Origin: Gluconobacter cadivus
GTDB taxonomy: Bacteria; Pseudomonadota; Alphaproteobacteria; Acetobacterales; Acetobacteraceae
Length of the DNA: 64,000 nt
Reading direction: 5' to 3'
Assembly (NCBI RefSeq): GCF_015244745.1
Contig: NZ_JABCQI010000008.1
Span: 62,001-126,000, forward strand
Positions 1 through 9,593 of the stretch are shown piece by piece. Numbering within the stretch: the first letter of the stretch is position 1; each line of letters begins with the position of its first letter. A program made the translations under genes and the position numbers. The notes under the pieces were generated by a model. It was not told the origin of the DNA. It saw nothing but the letters and a program-made list of their open reading frames with translations, and did no database searches.

Positions 1-30
1 CAGGTTGAGAGCAAGCAGAAGAGTGGTCAT
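1..30 (-). CDS. secG: Start of a secG-like gene (partial)
   Basis: Only the first ten codons are in the window, reading M-T-T-L-L-L-A-L-N-L. The ATG overlaps the tpiA stop in an ATGA, which suggests translational coupling. A hydrophobic start directly behind tpiA fits SecG, the small SecYEG subunit that commonly follows tpiA in alphaproteobacteria. The identification rests on position and hydrophobicity only. Confidence 0.45.
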   Translation of the reverse strand, partial: MTTLLLALNL

Positions 31-827
31 GAACGATAGGGTCCGGACAGTGGTTGGGCAGACAGGCGGAGAGAGGCTGATTCGGCAATGCGCAGAAAGC
101 TCTTCGCTTCCAGACTGGCACTGCCCACCAGCACCCCTCCGAGCGACCCGATGGAAAAAATGGTCGGCGCCTGAGCCGGTGTTACGGAGCCGCCATACAG
201 GATCGGGACACGAATGTCATCCATCTTGAGACGCGACTGCAACAGTCCGTGAAGCAAAGAGAGGGTCCGTTCAAGCTCCTCAATCGGCGGAACGGAGCCG
301 CTTCCGATGGCCCAAACCGGCTCATAGGCCAGCACGCCATTGAAATTGTCCGTCAGCGACCCTTCGACCTGCGTTGCCAGAACGGTGGTCGTCCGCCCTT
401 CGAGGCGTTCCTCCATCGTCTCGCCGATACAGACGATGGGAATAAGCCCGGCAGCCTCGGCCGCCTCGACCTTCCGGCGGATCAGCGCATCGGTTTCGCC
501 ATGGGCCTGACGACGCTCGGAATGACCGAGGATGACATACTGTACCCCCAGATCGGACAGCATATCCGCCGAGATATCGCCGGTATGTGGACCGGACGAA
601 GTCGTATGACAGTCCTGCGCGCCAAGGTGCAGTAGCGTATCCGGGCCTGCGGCATTGATGATGCCGTGAACACTCGCAAGCTGGGTGAAGGGCGGGCAAA
701 GGACGAGCCGCACATCATCAGGAAGGGCCTCTGCGCCCTCGGCGACGGCACGGGCCAGACGGGTGGACTGCTCACGCAGCCCGTGCATCTTCCAGTTACC
801 AACGACAAGTCTTGGGGATGGGATCAC
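27..827 (-). CDS. tpiA: Triosephosphate isomerase
   Basis: Interconverts dihydroxyacetone phosphate and glyceraldehyde 3-phosphate in the cytosol. The 266-residue protein shows the family signatures: VGNWKM with the substrate lysine near residue 13, ILGHSERR with the electrophilic histidine near residue 100, and AYEPVWAIGSG with the catalytic glutamate near residue 170. The start is GTG, supported by an AAGGAGG ribosome binding site five bases upstream. It is divergent from the ppiD-trp cluster across about 190 bp that should hold both promoters; I see no clear consensus promoter there. Length is slightly above the usual ~250 residues. Confidence 0.95.
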   Translation of the reverse strand: MIPSPRLVVGNWKMHGLREQSTRLARAVAEGAEALPDDVRLVLCPPFTQLASVHGIINAAGPDTLLHLGAQDCHTTSSGPHTGDISADMLSDLGVQYVILGHSERRQAHGETDALIRRKVEAAEAAGLIPIVCIGETMEERLEGRTTTVLATQVEGSLTDNFNGVLAYEPVWAIGSGSVPPIEELERTLSLLHGLLQSRLKMDDIRVPILYGGSVTPAQAPTIFSIGSLGGVLVGSASLEAKSFLRIAESASLRLSAQPLSGPYRS

Positions 828-1017
828 TCTTCCTCCTTCGTGGCGATAGCAGCGGGATAACCGCTCAATCGGGGCTTAAGGACCGGACGGGGGCTAAAAG
901 GATGCTTTCCGTTCCGGTCTGCTTCTGGTCAAGCCGTTCTCACGACATTATGGTGCGGCAAGTTTAGCGGTCCTACCGTGTCCGCACCATCCCGTCATCC
1001 GGATCTGCCCTGACCCC

Positions 1018-2967
1018 ATGATTATCTCGCTCCGCCACCTGTTTGTTGACTCCTGGATTGGCCGTGCCGCCGCTCTTCTGATCTTTCTGGCCTTTATCGG
1101 CTGGGGCGTGGGAGATGTTTACTCCAATCTGGGTGCGACAGGGTCCAACGAAATCGTGCGCATCTATGATCGCAGCATCACTCCGGACGATTTCAGCCGA
1201 GCACTTTCAGCCCAGCTTCCCGCCGTCGCCAAGCAGATCGGACTTGCTGATCCCTCCAAACTGCCCAAGAGCGAGGTGGAGCAGATCGCCCGACAGACGC
1301 TTCAAAATCTCGTGATGCAGAACGAGATCCAGCTTGCCGCCGAGCGCGCAGGCATGATGGTGCCCGACGATCTGGTGCGGCAGGACATCTTCGCGATCCC
1401 CGCTTTCCATGACGCGGCCGGAAAGTTTGACCGAAGCATCTTTAACGACCGTCTGACCCGGATGGGTCTGACTGAAGGCAAACTGATTCAGGTCGTTCGC
1501 GAGGATATTGCATCCCGTGGTCTGTTGCAGGGGATCGGTCAGGCCGTAGTCGCGCCCCCATCACTGACGGAGCGCATGCTGTCTTTCGATGCGAACCAGC
1601 GCGTTTTTGATATGGTGGAAATCCCGTTTGCGAGCGGCGCCGTGACTGCGCCTCCCACAGACGAACAGCTTCACCGCTTTTATGACAACCACCCGCAGAT
1701 GTTCCGCACGACAGAATATCGTCATGCCAAGATGGTCGTCATGACGGCGGACAGCGTTGCCAAGACAATCGAGGTTCCGGACGATGTTCTTCATCGTCTC
1801 TACGATTTTCAGGCGCGCACCTATGACATGCCCGAGACCCGGACGCTTCAGGTTCTGACTTTTACGGATCAGGCGAAAGCCGCTGCGGCAGCGACGGCAT
1901 GGAAAGGCGGACTTTCCTGGGACGATATCCAGAAGAAGTTTCCCGAAGCCGCTGCCGTGGCCCTGCCATCGGTTCGGCAGAGCGATATTCCCAACCCCGA
2001 ACTCGCTAAGGCCGCTTTCGCTGCACAGCCTGACCGCATTTCCGGCCCGGAAAAGACCGGAATGGGATGGGTCGTTTTCAACATCACGGCCATCGTGGCG
2101 CCTCACAAAACAACATTCGAGCAGGCAAAAGGCGATCTGAAAAAGCAGGTCCAGACGCAGGAATCTGCCGAGGCTCTTCAGGCACGCCAGAAGCAGTTTC
2201 AGGACGCGGTTGCCGGTTCTTCGACGCTGGAACAGATCCCGGGCGATCTCGGCGCTGTTCCGGCTGCGGGAACGCTGGACTCCAATGGCATGACACAGGA
2301 CGGTCTGCCCGCACCCATCCCGGGTGATGAAACTCTGCGTCAGGCCATCGTTCATCAGGTCTTCACGCAATCCAAAGGTGCTCAGCCGACAGTGGTCAAC
2401 GGCCCGAATGGCACCTTCTTTTCGGTACTGGTTGACGAGGTCCGCCCCGGAACCCTCAAGCCTTTCGACAGCGTACGCGATCAGGTCGTTCAGGCGTGGA
2501 CGGCAGAACAGAAGCGCCGCGCCGCCAATCTACGCGCAACAGCTCTGTTCGGTACCGCAAAGTCCGGCACGCTTCGCAAGGCCATGGACGGACAGCCGGA
2601 AGCTTCGGCCCTGCGTCAGGACGTGAGCGTCTCGCGCGTTCATCCCGATCAAAGCCTGCCCCAGAACATCCTGCGCGGGATCTTTGATCTCAAGCCGGGT
2701 ACGACCGGGATGTTTGAAACGCCGGATGCGTTCTGGCTCGTTAACGTGACGGCCGATCGCCCTGCTTCGGCAGAAGACCTGAAGTCCCTCGGCACCCGTC
2801 TTGTGGACGATTATCGTCAGTCCATGCAGTCCGATATTCCGATGGTCCTGAGTGCTGCGATGGAAAAGGCTTTCCCGCCTTCGCATATCAATATGGCGCT
2901 CTACAATCAGGTCGTAGCGGCCGCGGCTCCGGCCAGCGCACCCGCAGCAGAAAACGGGGCACACTGA
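1018..2967 (+). CDS. ppiD: PpiD/SurA-type periplasmic chaperone, peptidyl-prolyl isomerase
   Basis: Membrane-anchored folding helper for exported proteins. The 649-residue product starts with a short cytoplasmic stretch and one membrane segment (about residues 15-35, rich in A, L, I and F), followed by a SurA-N-like helical region and a central parvulin-like domain (about 240-370). Ala/Pro-rich C-terminus. Its TGA overlaps the trpE ATG (TGATG), so it heads the tryptophan cluster; a ppiD-like gene before trpE is a familiar alphaproteobacterial arrangement. Whether the parvulin domain is catalytically active cannot be judged by eye. Confidence 0.85.
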   Translation: MIISLRHLFVDSWIGRAAALLIFLAFIGWGVGDVYSNLGATGSNEIVRIYDRSITPDDFSRALSAQLPAVAKQIGLADPSKLPKSEVEQIARQTLQNLVMQNEIQLAAERAGMMVPDDLVRQDIFAIPAFHDAAGKFDRSIFNDRLTRMGLTEGKLIQVVREDIASRGLLQGIGQAVVAPPSLTERMLSFDANQRVFDMVEIPFASGAVTAPPTDEQLHRFYDNHPQMFRTTEYRHAKMVVMTADSVAKTIEVPDDVLHRLYDFQARTYDMPETRTLQVLTFTDQAKAAAAATAWKGGLSWDDIQKKFPEAAAVALPSVRQSDIPNPELAKAAFAAQPDRISGPEKTGMGWVVFNITAIVAPHKTTFEQAKGDLKKQVQTQESAEALQARQKQFQDAVAGSSTLEQIPGDLGAVPAAGTLDSNGMTQDGLPAPIPGDETLRQAIVHQVFTQSKGAQPTVVNGPNGTFFSVLVDEVRPGTLKPFDSVRDQVVQAWTAEQKRRAANLRATALFGTAKSGTLRKAMDGQPEASALRQDVSVSRVHPDQSLPQNILRGIFDLKPGTTGMFETPDAFWLVNVTADRPASAEDLKSLGTRLVDDYRQSMQSDIPMVLSAAMEKAFPPSHINMALYNQVVAAAAPASAPAAENGAH

Positions 2968-4379
2968 TGGGCATTGTCTACAGCATCGAGGCCGCCGATC
3001 TCCTGACGCCCGTTTCGGCATTTCTCAGACTTTCGAACCTGTCGGATGATCCGTATCGGCTTCTGTTTGAAAGCGTCGAAGGTGGTGCTGCACGCGGGCG
3101 TTATTCCGTCATAGCTCTACTGCCGGATCTGGTCTGGAAGTCCCGGGACGGGAAGGTCACGCTCGACGGCAAACCCATCGACGGAATACCGCTCGAGACA
3201 CTCAAGGCCATCGTGGACGAAAGCCAGATGGATCTTCCGAGCGGAATGCCTCCCATGATCGGTGGCGTGTTCGGCGTGCTGGGCTACGACATGGTGCGTC
3301 AGATGGAGCGTCTGCCGAATGCTCCGGTCAACGATCTGGGGCTGCCGGAAGGGATTATGATCCGTCCGCGCCTGTTCGCGGTCTTTGATTCCGTGCGGGA
3401 CGAACTGACACTGGCCGTGCCGGTCCGTGGAGACACGACGGACACGGAAGCTCACGCACTTCTGGACAGGGCGCGGTCTGCTCTGTCCGCTCCGTTAGGA
3501 GACGCGCGCGAGACACTGCCTGCCGGTACGGAACTGGAAGCTCCGGTCTCCAACATGACGCAGCAGCAGTTTGAAGACCATGTCCGCAAGGCGCAGGACT
3601 ATATTGCGGCGGGCGATGCTTTCCAGATCGTGCCGAGCCAGCGCTTTACGACACCATTCCCCCTCTCGCCGCTCTCGCTCTATCGCAGCCTCCGGCGCGT
3701 CAATCCGGCACCGTTCCTGTTTGTGATGGAGCTTGAGGACTACGCTCTCGTGGGTTCCTCGCCGGAAATTCTAGTACGACTGCGGGACGGCGAAGTCACG
3801 GTGCGGCCGCTGGCGGGCACCCGTCCGCGCGGTGCAGACCGCGATGAGGATCTGGCTCTGGAAAAAGAGCTTCTGGCAGACCGCAAGGAACTGGCCGAGC
3901 ATCTGATGCTGATTGATCTGGGACGCAATGACGTAGGCCGCGTCTCGAAGCTTGGTACCGTCGCAGTGCCGGAGCAGTTCGTCGTCGAGCGCTACAGCCA
4001 TGTGATGCATATTTCCTCGACCGTCACGGGCCAGATCAAGGATGGCAGCACGGCGATGGACGCGCTCGTGGCCGCATTCCCCGCAGGAACCCTGACAGGT
4101 GCGCCCAAGATCCGCGCCATGGAGATCATCGACGAACTGGAGCCGACACGACGCGGGCCGTATTCCGGCTGCGTCGGATATTTCGGCGCGGACGGCGAGA
4201 TGGATACCTGCATCGGGCTGCGCATGGCCGTTCTCAAGGACGGCAACATGTATGTGCAGGCCGGATGCGGCGTCGTGGCGGACAGCGATCCGAATGCTGA
4301 GTTCCGCGAGACACAGGCCAAGGCCCGCGCACTCTTCAGGGCGGCAGAAATCGCGGTCGCAACCGCGGCCAAAGCCTGA
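2967..4379 (+). CDS. trpE: Anthranilate synthase component I
   Basis: Converts chorismate to anthranilate using ammonia supplied by TrpG, the first step of tryptophan synthesis. 470 residues. The N-terminal region has an LFES element like the feedback-binding LLES motif of TrpE. The C-terminal chorismate-binding domain shows FQIVPSQRF, GRNDVGRVS and the GTLTGAPKIRAM signature. Start ATG overlaps the ppiD stop by one base. No leader peptide with tandem Trp codons precedes it, so classical attenuation at this gene is not supported. Confidence 0.95.
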   Translation: MGIVYSIEAADLLTPVSAFLRLSNLSDDPYRLLFESVEGGAARGRYSVIALLPDLVWKSRDGKVTLDGKPIDGIPLETLKAIVDESQMDLPSGMPPMIGGVFGVLGYDMVRQMERLPNAPVNDLGLPEGIMIRPRLFAVFDSVRDELTLAVPVRGDTTDTEAHALLDRARSALSAPLGDARETLPAGTELEAPVSNMTQQQFEDHVRKAQDYIAAGDAFQIVPSQRFTTPFPLSPLSLYRSLRRVNPAPFLFVMELEDYALVGSSPEILVRLRDGEVTVRPLAGTRPRGADRDEDLALEKELLADRKELAEHLMLIDLGRNDVGRVSKLGTVAVPEQFVVERYSHVMHISSTVTGQIKDGSTAMDALVAAFPAGTLTGAPKIRAMEIIDELEPTRRGPYSGCVGYFGADGEMDTCIGLRMAVLKDGNMYVQAGCGVVADSDPNAEFRETQAKARALFRAAEIAVATAAKA

Positions 4380-4395
4380 CGGAGGATAGCTCACG

Positions 4396-4443
4396 ATGTG
4401 TTGTTTGACGAAAAGAGACGTGAAGGTCATTCTGTTGCCATGA
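4396..4443 (+). CDS. Possible 15-codon leader ORF coupled to trpG
   Basis: Reading from ATG at 4396 gives MCCLTKRDVKVILLP followed by TGA. A GGAGG sits ten bases upstream, the best ribosome binding site in the trpE-trpG gap. The stop overlaps the trpG ATG in an ATGA. This could be a translational coupling device. Alternatively the same GGAGG serves a GTG at 4398, which would give TrpG a 14-residue N-terminal extension. No Trp codons are present. Low to moderate confidence that it is translated. Confidence 0.35.
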   Translation: MCCLTKRDVKVILLP

Positions 4444-5036
4444 TCCTTCTCATCGACAATTACGACAGCTTCACGTTCAACATCGTCCATCATCTGGGCG
4501 CGCTTGGAGCAGCATGTGACGTGCGTCGCAACGATGCGCTGAGCGTTGAAGAGGCTCTGGCGCTCAATCCGGCTGCCATCGTAATCTCACCCGGTCCCGG
4601 TGCCCCTGCGGAAGCGGGGATCTGCTGTGATCTGATCCGCGCAGCCGCGGGGCGAGTGCCGGTTTTCGGTGTCTGCCTTGGTCATCAGGCCATCGGGCAG
4701 GTCTTCGGTGCAGAAGTCGTGCGGGCGCCGGTGCCGATGCACGGCAAGATCAGCGCCGTTCACCATGACGGAACGGGGGTTTTTGCCGGATTACCCGATC
4801 CGGTCGATGTCGTGCGTTATCACAGCCTGACGCTTCGGCCCGACAGCATTCCCGAGACTCTGGTCGTCAATGCGCGGACGGAAGATGGGGTCATCATGGG
4901 TGTGCGCCATCGCGACTATCCCATACATGGCGTTCAGTTCCATCCAGAGAGCATCGCTTCCGTCGCTGGACGCGAACTGCTGGCCAACTTCCTAACGATT
5001 GCCGGGATTCCGGTCGTAACCTCGCAGGCCGCCTGA
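4440..5036 (+). CDS. trpG: Anthranilate synthase glutaminase component
   Basis: Class I glutamine amidotransferase that delivers ammonia to TrpE; in many bacteria the same subunit also serves aminodeoxychorismate synthase (PabA). 198 residues from MILLIDNYDSFTFN. The oxyanion/nucleophile motif FGVCLGHQAIG holds the catalytic cysteine near residue 79, and the HPES motif near the C-terminus gives the His-Glu pair. I chose the ATG at 4440 because the family starts exactly here; a GTG at 4398 in frame is the alternative. trpD follows after two bases. Confidence 0.93.
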   Translation: MILLIDNYDSFTFNIVHHLGALGAACDVRRNDALSVEEALALNPAAIVISPGPGAPAEAGICCDLIRAAAGRVPVFGVCLGHQAIGQVFGAEVVRAPVPMHGKISAVHHDGTGVFAGLPDPVDVVRYHSLTLRPDSIPETLVVNARTEDGVIMGVRHRDYPIHGVQFHPESIASVAGRELLANFLTIAGIPVVTSQAA

Positions 5037-5038
5037 CG

Positions 5039-6136
5039 GTGGGAATTGAGTTTACAACGCTTTTGCAAAAAGCTGTTTCGGGGCAGGTTCTCAGCAATCA
5101 GGAAGCAGAAACTGCTTTTCACGCCATCATGGCAGGAACAGTTGATCCAGTTCATCTTTCGGCTTTTCTGACGGCTCTGAAACTCCGTGGAGAGACTCTG
5201 GCCGAGCTGACGGGTGCCGTGAAAGCTGTCCGGCATCACATGACGCTCCTGCCGGATGTTCCGTCTGGAGCGATTGATGTTTGCGGAACGGGCGGGGATG
5301 GTCTGAAGACGCTGAACGTCTCGACGGCCGTGGCCTTCGTGCTGGCCGGTCTGGGCGTTCCAGTCGCCAAACACGGCAACCGCGCGCTCTCGTCAGCCAC
5401 GGGCGCAACGGATGTTCTGGAAGTTCTGGGCATTCCACCAACCGATGATCTGGCCCTGCAAGGCAGGCGTCTGCGCGAAGACGGTCTGGTCTTTCTGGCA
5501 GCCCCCCAGCATCATCCTGCCATGCGCCATGCGGCGCCGGTGCGTAAGGCGCTGGGTTTTCGGACATTGTTCAATCTGCTCGGACCACTGTGCAATCCCG
5601 CTCAGGTGCGCCATCAGCTGATCGGCGTATTTGATGGACGCTGGTGCGAGCCGGTGGCGAAAGCCCTTGGCGCATTGGGGAGCCTGTCTGTCTGGGTCGT
5701 GCATGGCGCGACCCCTGAAGGTGGCAGTGACGAACTGACCCTCGCTGGCCTCTCTCAGGTCTCGGCCTGGGAGAAAGACGCTCTTTTTTCGTTTGAGATC
5801 GAACCGGATATGGCAGGCCTGAAGGCAGCTCCGATCTCCGCCATCCGGGGCGGTGATGCCCAGACCAACGCGACCGCACTGCTTTCCCTGCTGGAAGGCA
5901 CTATTGGTGCTTACCGTGATACGGTTCTTCTCAACGCAGCCGCGGCCCTGCATGTGGCAGGACGCGGCGATATCGTGAAGGGCGGGACGATTGACGTTCC
6001 GGCTTTCCGTCGCAATGTAGGTCTGGCGGCAGAGTCCATCGACCGTGGGCTCGCCCGCGCCGCGCTTGAGCGGGCGCGTCTGTCAGCTCATTCCCCGACT
6101 CATTCCATTGCTTCCACAGACGCAGGACGATCATGA
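5039..6136 (+). CDS. trpD: Anthranilate phosphoribosyltransferase
   Basis: Attaches phosphoribose from PRPP to anthranilate, the second tryptophan step. 365 residues. The PRPP-binding motif GTGGDG is followed by KTLNVST, and KHGNRALSS is also present, all as in TrpD. Starts at GTG two bases after the trpG stop; the stop overlaps trpC in an ATGA. The C-terminus past about residue 345 is Ser/Ala-rich and probably outside the fold. Confidence 0.95.
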   Translation: MGIEFTTLLQKAVSGQVLSNQEAETAFHAIMAGTVDPVHLSAFLTALKLRGETLAELTGAVKAVRHHMTLLPDVPSGAIDVCGTGGDGLKTLNVSTAVAFVLAGLGVPVAKHGNRALSSATGATDVLEVLGIPPTDDLALQGRRLREDGLVFLAAPQHHPAMRHAAPVRKALGFRTLFNLLGPLCNPAQVRHQLIGVFDGRWCEPVAKALGALGSLSVWVVHGATPEGGSDELTLAGLSQVSAWEKDALFSFEIEPDMAGLKAAPISAIRGGDAQTNATALLSLLEGTIGAYRDTVLLNAAAALHVAGRGDIVKGGTIDVPAFRRNVGLAAESIDRGLARAALERARLSAHSPTHSIASTDAGRS

Positions 6137-7059
6137 CATTCATGCACCATCGACCGGCGATGACATATTCGCCCGAGGGAACAGAACAGTTTCCGGACCC
6201 GGAAGTTCCGGAAACGACGACCCCTCCCATCAAAAATCCGGAAGCGGAAACCGCTGCCGACCGGAGTGATGTTCTGGCACGCATCTGCGCGCGTACGCGG
6301 GTGGACATCGAACAGCGCTCGCAGATCATGTCTCTCAAGGACGTCACGGCGCGGGCGCGGGAAGTCACCACTCCCACACGGGGGTTCGGGCAAGCGCTTC
6401 AGCATCTGACGGCAGACCGTCAGGTCGGACTGATTGCCGAAATCAAGAAAGCATCTCCCTCCGCAGGAATCCTGCGTCCGGACTATGATCCGGTGAAAAT
6501 TGCGCAGGACTATCAGGCCGCTGGCGCCACCTGCTTGTCCGTTCTGACGGAAGGCTCGTGCTTTCATGGCAGCACGGAAGATATCCGCGTTGTTCGCGAA
6601 GCCTGCAGTCTGCCGATTTTGCGCAAGGACTTTATCCTTGACCCTTGGCAGGTCCATGAAAGCCGTCTGATCGGGGCCGACTGCATTCTGCTGATCATGG
6701 CGGTGCTAACGGAAACGCAGGCCGCCGAACTGATCGCGATTGCACGTGGACTAGATATGGATGTCCTGCTGGAAGTCCATGATGAAGCCGAACTGAACCG
6801 GGCGCTGGCACTCGATACATTCCTGATCGGGATCAACAACCGTAACCTGCGCACTCTGAAAACCGATATCCAGACGACGATCGATCTGGCGCCGATGGTG
6901 CCGCCGGATCGTCTGGTCGTCTCTGAAAGTGGCATCCGGACGCAGGATGACATGATGAAGGTTGGCGCAGTTGGCGCGAGCGCCGTGCTGGTCGGTGAGA
7001 GCCTGCTGCGTGAGCCCGATCCGGGCGTGGCGGCACGTCGACTGCTCGGTTTTATTTAA
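6133..7059 (+). CDS. trpC: Indole-3-glycerol phosphate synthase
   Basis: Ring-closure step of tryptophan synthesis. 308 residues; the conserved barrel starts around residue 46 (DVLARICARTRVDIEQR) with EIKKASPSAG and ILRKDFI as catalytic motifs, and VSESGI near the end. The first ~45 residues are Pro/Glu/Thr-rich and unusual for TrpC. The upstream ATG overlaps the trpD stop (ATGA), which supports it as the true start, so the extension is probably translated. trpF, trpB and trpA are not adjacent. A terminator follows. Confidence 0.93.
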   Translation: MTFMHHRPAMTYSPEGTEQFPDPEVPETTTPPIKNPEAETAADRSDVLARICARTRVDIEQRSQIMSLKDVTARAREVTTPTRGFGQALQHLTADRQVGLIAEIKKASPSAGILRPDYDPVKIAQDYQAAGATCLSVLTEGSCFHGSTEDIRVVREACSLPILRKDFILDPWQVHESRLIGADCILLIMAVLTETQAAELIAIARGLDMDVLLEVHDEAELNRALALDTFLIGINNRNLRTLKTDIQTTIDLAPMVPPDRLVVSESGIRTQDDMMKVGAVGASAVLVGESLLREPDPGVAARRLLGFI

Positions 7060-7063
7060 ACTC

Positions 7064-7097
7064 CGGCCGCCTTTCGGGGCGGTCAGGGCCGTTTTTT
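7064..7097 (+). terminator. Intrinsic terminator after trpC
   Basis: CGGCC and GGCCG arms enclose an inner CCGCC/GGCGG stem, and the hairpin is followed directly by six T residues. It lies five bases past the trpC stop and separates the trp cluster from the pdh operon. Confidence 0.75.
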
Positions 7098-7212
7098 CAC
7101 GGCATATCCCCCAGATCGAGGCGTTTCGCGCAAGCGGAACGTGGTCTGGCTTTTGGTGGCTTCTGCCGCTAAGAGCATGCGGGATTTTATGCATTTCCAT
7201 CAGGAGACCGTC

Positions 7213-8217
7213 ATGGACGAGACACCGTCCGCTTCAGGCCGGAGCAACGGTCCGGCCCTTTCGCCGGAGACCATGAAGCGCGCTTACAGGGACATGCTTC
7301 TTGTCCGGCGTTTCGAGGAAAAAGCCGGACAGCTTTACGGCATGGGTCTGATCGGCGGCTTCTGCCATCTTTATATCGGGCAGGAAGCCGTTGTGGTCGG
7401 GATCGGCCTCAACATGAAGCAGGGCGACAAGTCCATCACGTCCTATCGTGACCACGGACAGATGCTCGTAGCAGGTATGACGCCGCGCGGTGTGATGGCG
7501 GAACTGACGGGCCGGTCCGGCGGGTATTCCCGCGGCAAGGGTGGCTCCATGCATATGTTCTCCCGTGAAAAGGAGTTCTACGGTGGTCATGGTATCGTCG
7601 GCGCGCAGGTCGCACTGGGTACGGGTCTAGCTTTCGCGAACAAGTATCGCGGTACGGATGAAGTCTCGATCGTGTATTTCGGCGAAGGCGCATCGGCACA
7701 GGGCCAGGTCTATGAGAGCTTCAATCTCGCGGCCCTGCACAAGCTGCCCTGCATCTATGTGATCGAGAACAACCGCTACGGCATGGGCACGTCCATTGAG
7801 CGCGCCTCGGCTTCCAAAGATCTGTCGCGCAATGGCGAACCCTGGGGCATTGCCAGCCGCAAGGTCGACGGCATGGACATTTTTGCCGTTCATGAAGCTG
7901 CGCAGGAAGCTGTGGAATACTGCCGTGCGGGTAAGGGGCCGTTCCTGCTGGAAATGGAAACCTATCGCTATCGTGGGCACTCCATGTCGGACCCGGCGAA
8001 GTATCGCCAGCGTTCGGAAGTCGAGGAAATGCGCCGGACGCGCGACCCGATCGACACGCTGAAGGCCGAGATGCTGCGCAGCGGGATCGAAGAGAGCGTG
8101 TTCAAGGACATTGAGACGGACGTGAAAGCCATTGTCGCTGACGCGGCCGAATTTGCGCAGACAAGCCCCGAGCCGGATCATTCCGAACTCTGGACTGACA
8201 TTCTGGTGGAGGCCTGA
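7213..8217 (+). CDS. pdhA: Pyruvate dehydrogenase E1 alpha
   Basis: Thiamine-diphosphate subunit that, with E1 beta, decarboxylates pyruvate and reductively acetylates lipoyl groups. 334 residues from MDETPSASG, which has AGGAG upstream; the reading frame is open further 5' but the extra residues do not fit the family. Family features: RRFEEKAGQLYGMG, SYRDHGQML, RSGGYSRGKGGSMHM and the ThDP-binding GEGASAQGQVYE...NNRYGMGTS stretch. First gene of pdhA-pdhB-pdhC-lpd-lipA; three bases separate it from pdhB. Confidence 0.95.
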   Translation: MDETPSASGRSNGPALSPETMKRAYRDMLLVRRFEEKAGQLYGMGLIGGFCHLYIGQEAVVVGIGLNMKQGDKSITSYRDHGQMLVAGMTPRGVMAELTGRSGGYSRGKGGSMHMFSREKEFYGGHGIVGAQVALGTGLAFANKYRGTDEVSIVYFGEGASAQGQVYESFNLAALHKLPCIYVIENNRYGMGTSIERASASKDLSRNGEPWGIASRKVDGMDIFAVHEAAQEAVEYCRAGKGPFLLEMETYRYRGHSMSDPAKYRQRSEVEEMRRTRDPIDTLKAEMLRSGIEESVFKDIETDVKAIVADAAEFAQTSPEPDHSELWTDILVEA

Positions 8218-8220
8218 TCC

Positions 8221-9588
8221 ATGGCATCTCTGATTCTGATGCCGGCTCTCTCGCCGACCATGACCGAAGGGACGCTTGCGCGCTGGGTCAAGACGGCGGG
8301 TGAAACCGTTTCCGCCGGAGACGTGATCGCCGAGATCGAGACCGACAAGGCGACCATGGAAGTGGAAGCCGTGGACGAAGGCGTGATTGGCAAGACGCTG
8401 GTTGCCGAAGGGACTCAGAACATTGCAGTCAACACGCCGATCGCCGTGCTTCTGGCGGAAGGCGAGGACGCTTCGGCAGCGGACACCGTAACCCGTTCTG
8501 CCGATCCAGCTGCGGGCGCTTCTGTCGCGATTGAAACACCGGCTGATCCGGGGATTGTGGAAGCACCGGAAGTCGCACAGGCCGAGAATGACCGGGACTG
8601 GGGCGAGACCAGCGAAATCACCGTCCGTCAGGCCCTGCGTGACGCCATGGCGGCCGAGCTTCGTCGTGATGAGGACGTGTTCCTGATCGGTGAGGAAGTG
8701 GCGCAGTATCAGGGTGCCTACAAGGTCAGTCAGGGCCTGCTGGACGAGTTCGGCGAGAAGCGCGTCATCGATACGCCGATCACGGAACATGGCTTCACGG
8801 GCATGGCCGTAGGTGCGGCGCTGACCGGGCTCAAGCCGATCGTCGAGTTCATGACCATGAACTTCTCGCTGCAAGCCGTTGATCATATTATCAACTCTGC
8901 CGCCAAGACGCTCTACATGTCCGGCGGTCAGATGGGCTGTCCCATCGTGTTCCGTGGCCCGAATGGTGCAGCGGCGCGTGTCGGCGCACAGCACTCGCAG
9001 TGTTTCGCAAGCTGGTTTGCACATATTCCGGGCCTGAAGGTGGTCGCCCCCTGGTCGTCTGCAGATGCGAAGGGATTGCTACGGGCCGCCATTCGCGATC
9101 CGAACCCGGTGATCGTGCTGGAAAACGAGATCCTTTACGGCCAGAAGTTTCCGTGCCCCGTAGATGAAGACTTCATCCTGCCGATCGGTCGCGCGAAGAT
9201 CGAACGGGAAGGGACGGACGTAACGCTCGTGGCCTTTTCCATCATGGTCGGTGTGGCGCTGGAAGCCGCAGCTCTTCTGGCAGAAGAAGGCATTTCGGCC
9301 GAAGTCATCAACCTGCGCTCGATCCGTCCTCTGGATACCGAGACAATCGTACGCAGTGTGAAGAAGACGAACCGCATTGTCTCCGTCGAAGAAGGCTGGC
9401 CGGTTGCGGGCATTGGGGCGGAAATCTGCACGGTGGCCGTCGAGCAGGCTTTTGACTGGCTCGATGCTCCGCCAGCGCGTGTCTGCGGGCTTGACCTACC
9501 CATGCCCTATGCGGCCAATCTCGAAAAACTGGCGCTTCCGAAACCTGAATGGGTTGTGGATGCGGTTCGCAAGCAGCTGCGGGACTGA
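8221..9588 (+). CDS. pdhB: Pyruvate dehydrogenase E1 beta with N-terminal lipoyl domain
   Basis: Partner of E1 alpha. 455 residues, about 120 longer than a bare E1 beta because residues 1-78 are a lipoyl domain with the modified lysine in [12 protein letters not shown]. After an Ala/Pro/Glu linker the E1 beta domain begins near residue 135 ([12 protein letters not shown]) and includes [18 protein letters not shown] and [17 protein letters not shown]. The lipoyl-E1 beta fusion is known in alphaproteobacteria. Its lipoyl DNA is nearly a copy of that in the following pdhC. Confidence 0.95.
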   Translation: MASLILMPALSPTMTEGTLARWVKTAGETVSAGDVIAEIETDKATMEVEAVDEGVIGKTLVAEGTQNIAVNTPIAVLLAEGEDASAADTVTRSADPAAGASVAIETPADPGIVEAPEVAQAENDRDWGETSEITVRQALRDAMAAELRRDEDVFLIGEEVAQYQGAYKVSQGLLDEFGEKRVIDTPITEHGFTGMAVGAALTGLKPIVEFMTMNFSLQAVDHIINSAAKTLYMSGGQMGCPIVFRGPNGAAARVGAQHSQCFASWFAHIPGLKVVAPWSSADAKGLLRAAIRDPNPVIVLENEILYGQKFPCPVDEDFILPIGRAKIEREGTDVTLVAFSIMVGVALEAAALLAEEGISAEVINLRSIRPLDTETIVRSVKKTNRIVSVEEGWPVAGIGAEICTVAVEQAFDWLDAPPARVCGLDLPMPYAANLEKLALPKPEWVVDAVRKQLRD

Positions 9589-9593
9589 CAACG

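Noticed and set aside
828-1017. Trp attenuator ahead of the ppiD-trp cluster
   Set aside because: No leader peptide with Trp codons and no terminator/antiterminator pair is visible.
7627-9024. 465-codon minus-strand open frame
   Set aside because: Opposite pdhA and pdhB, both certain genes; open only because of codon bias.
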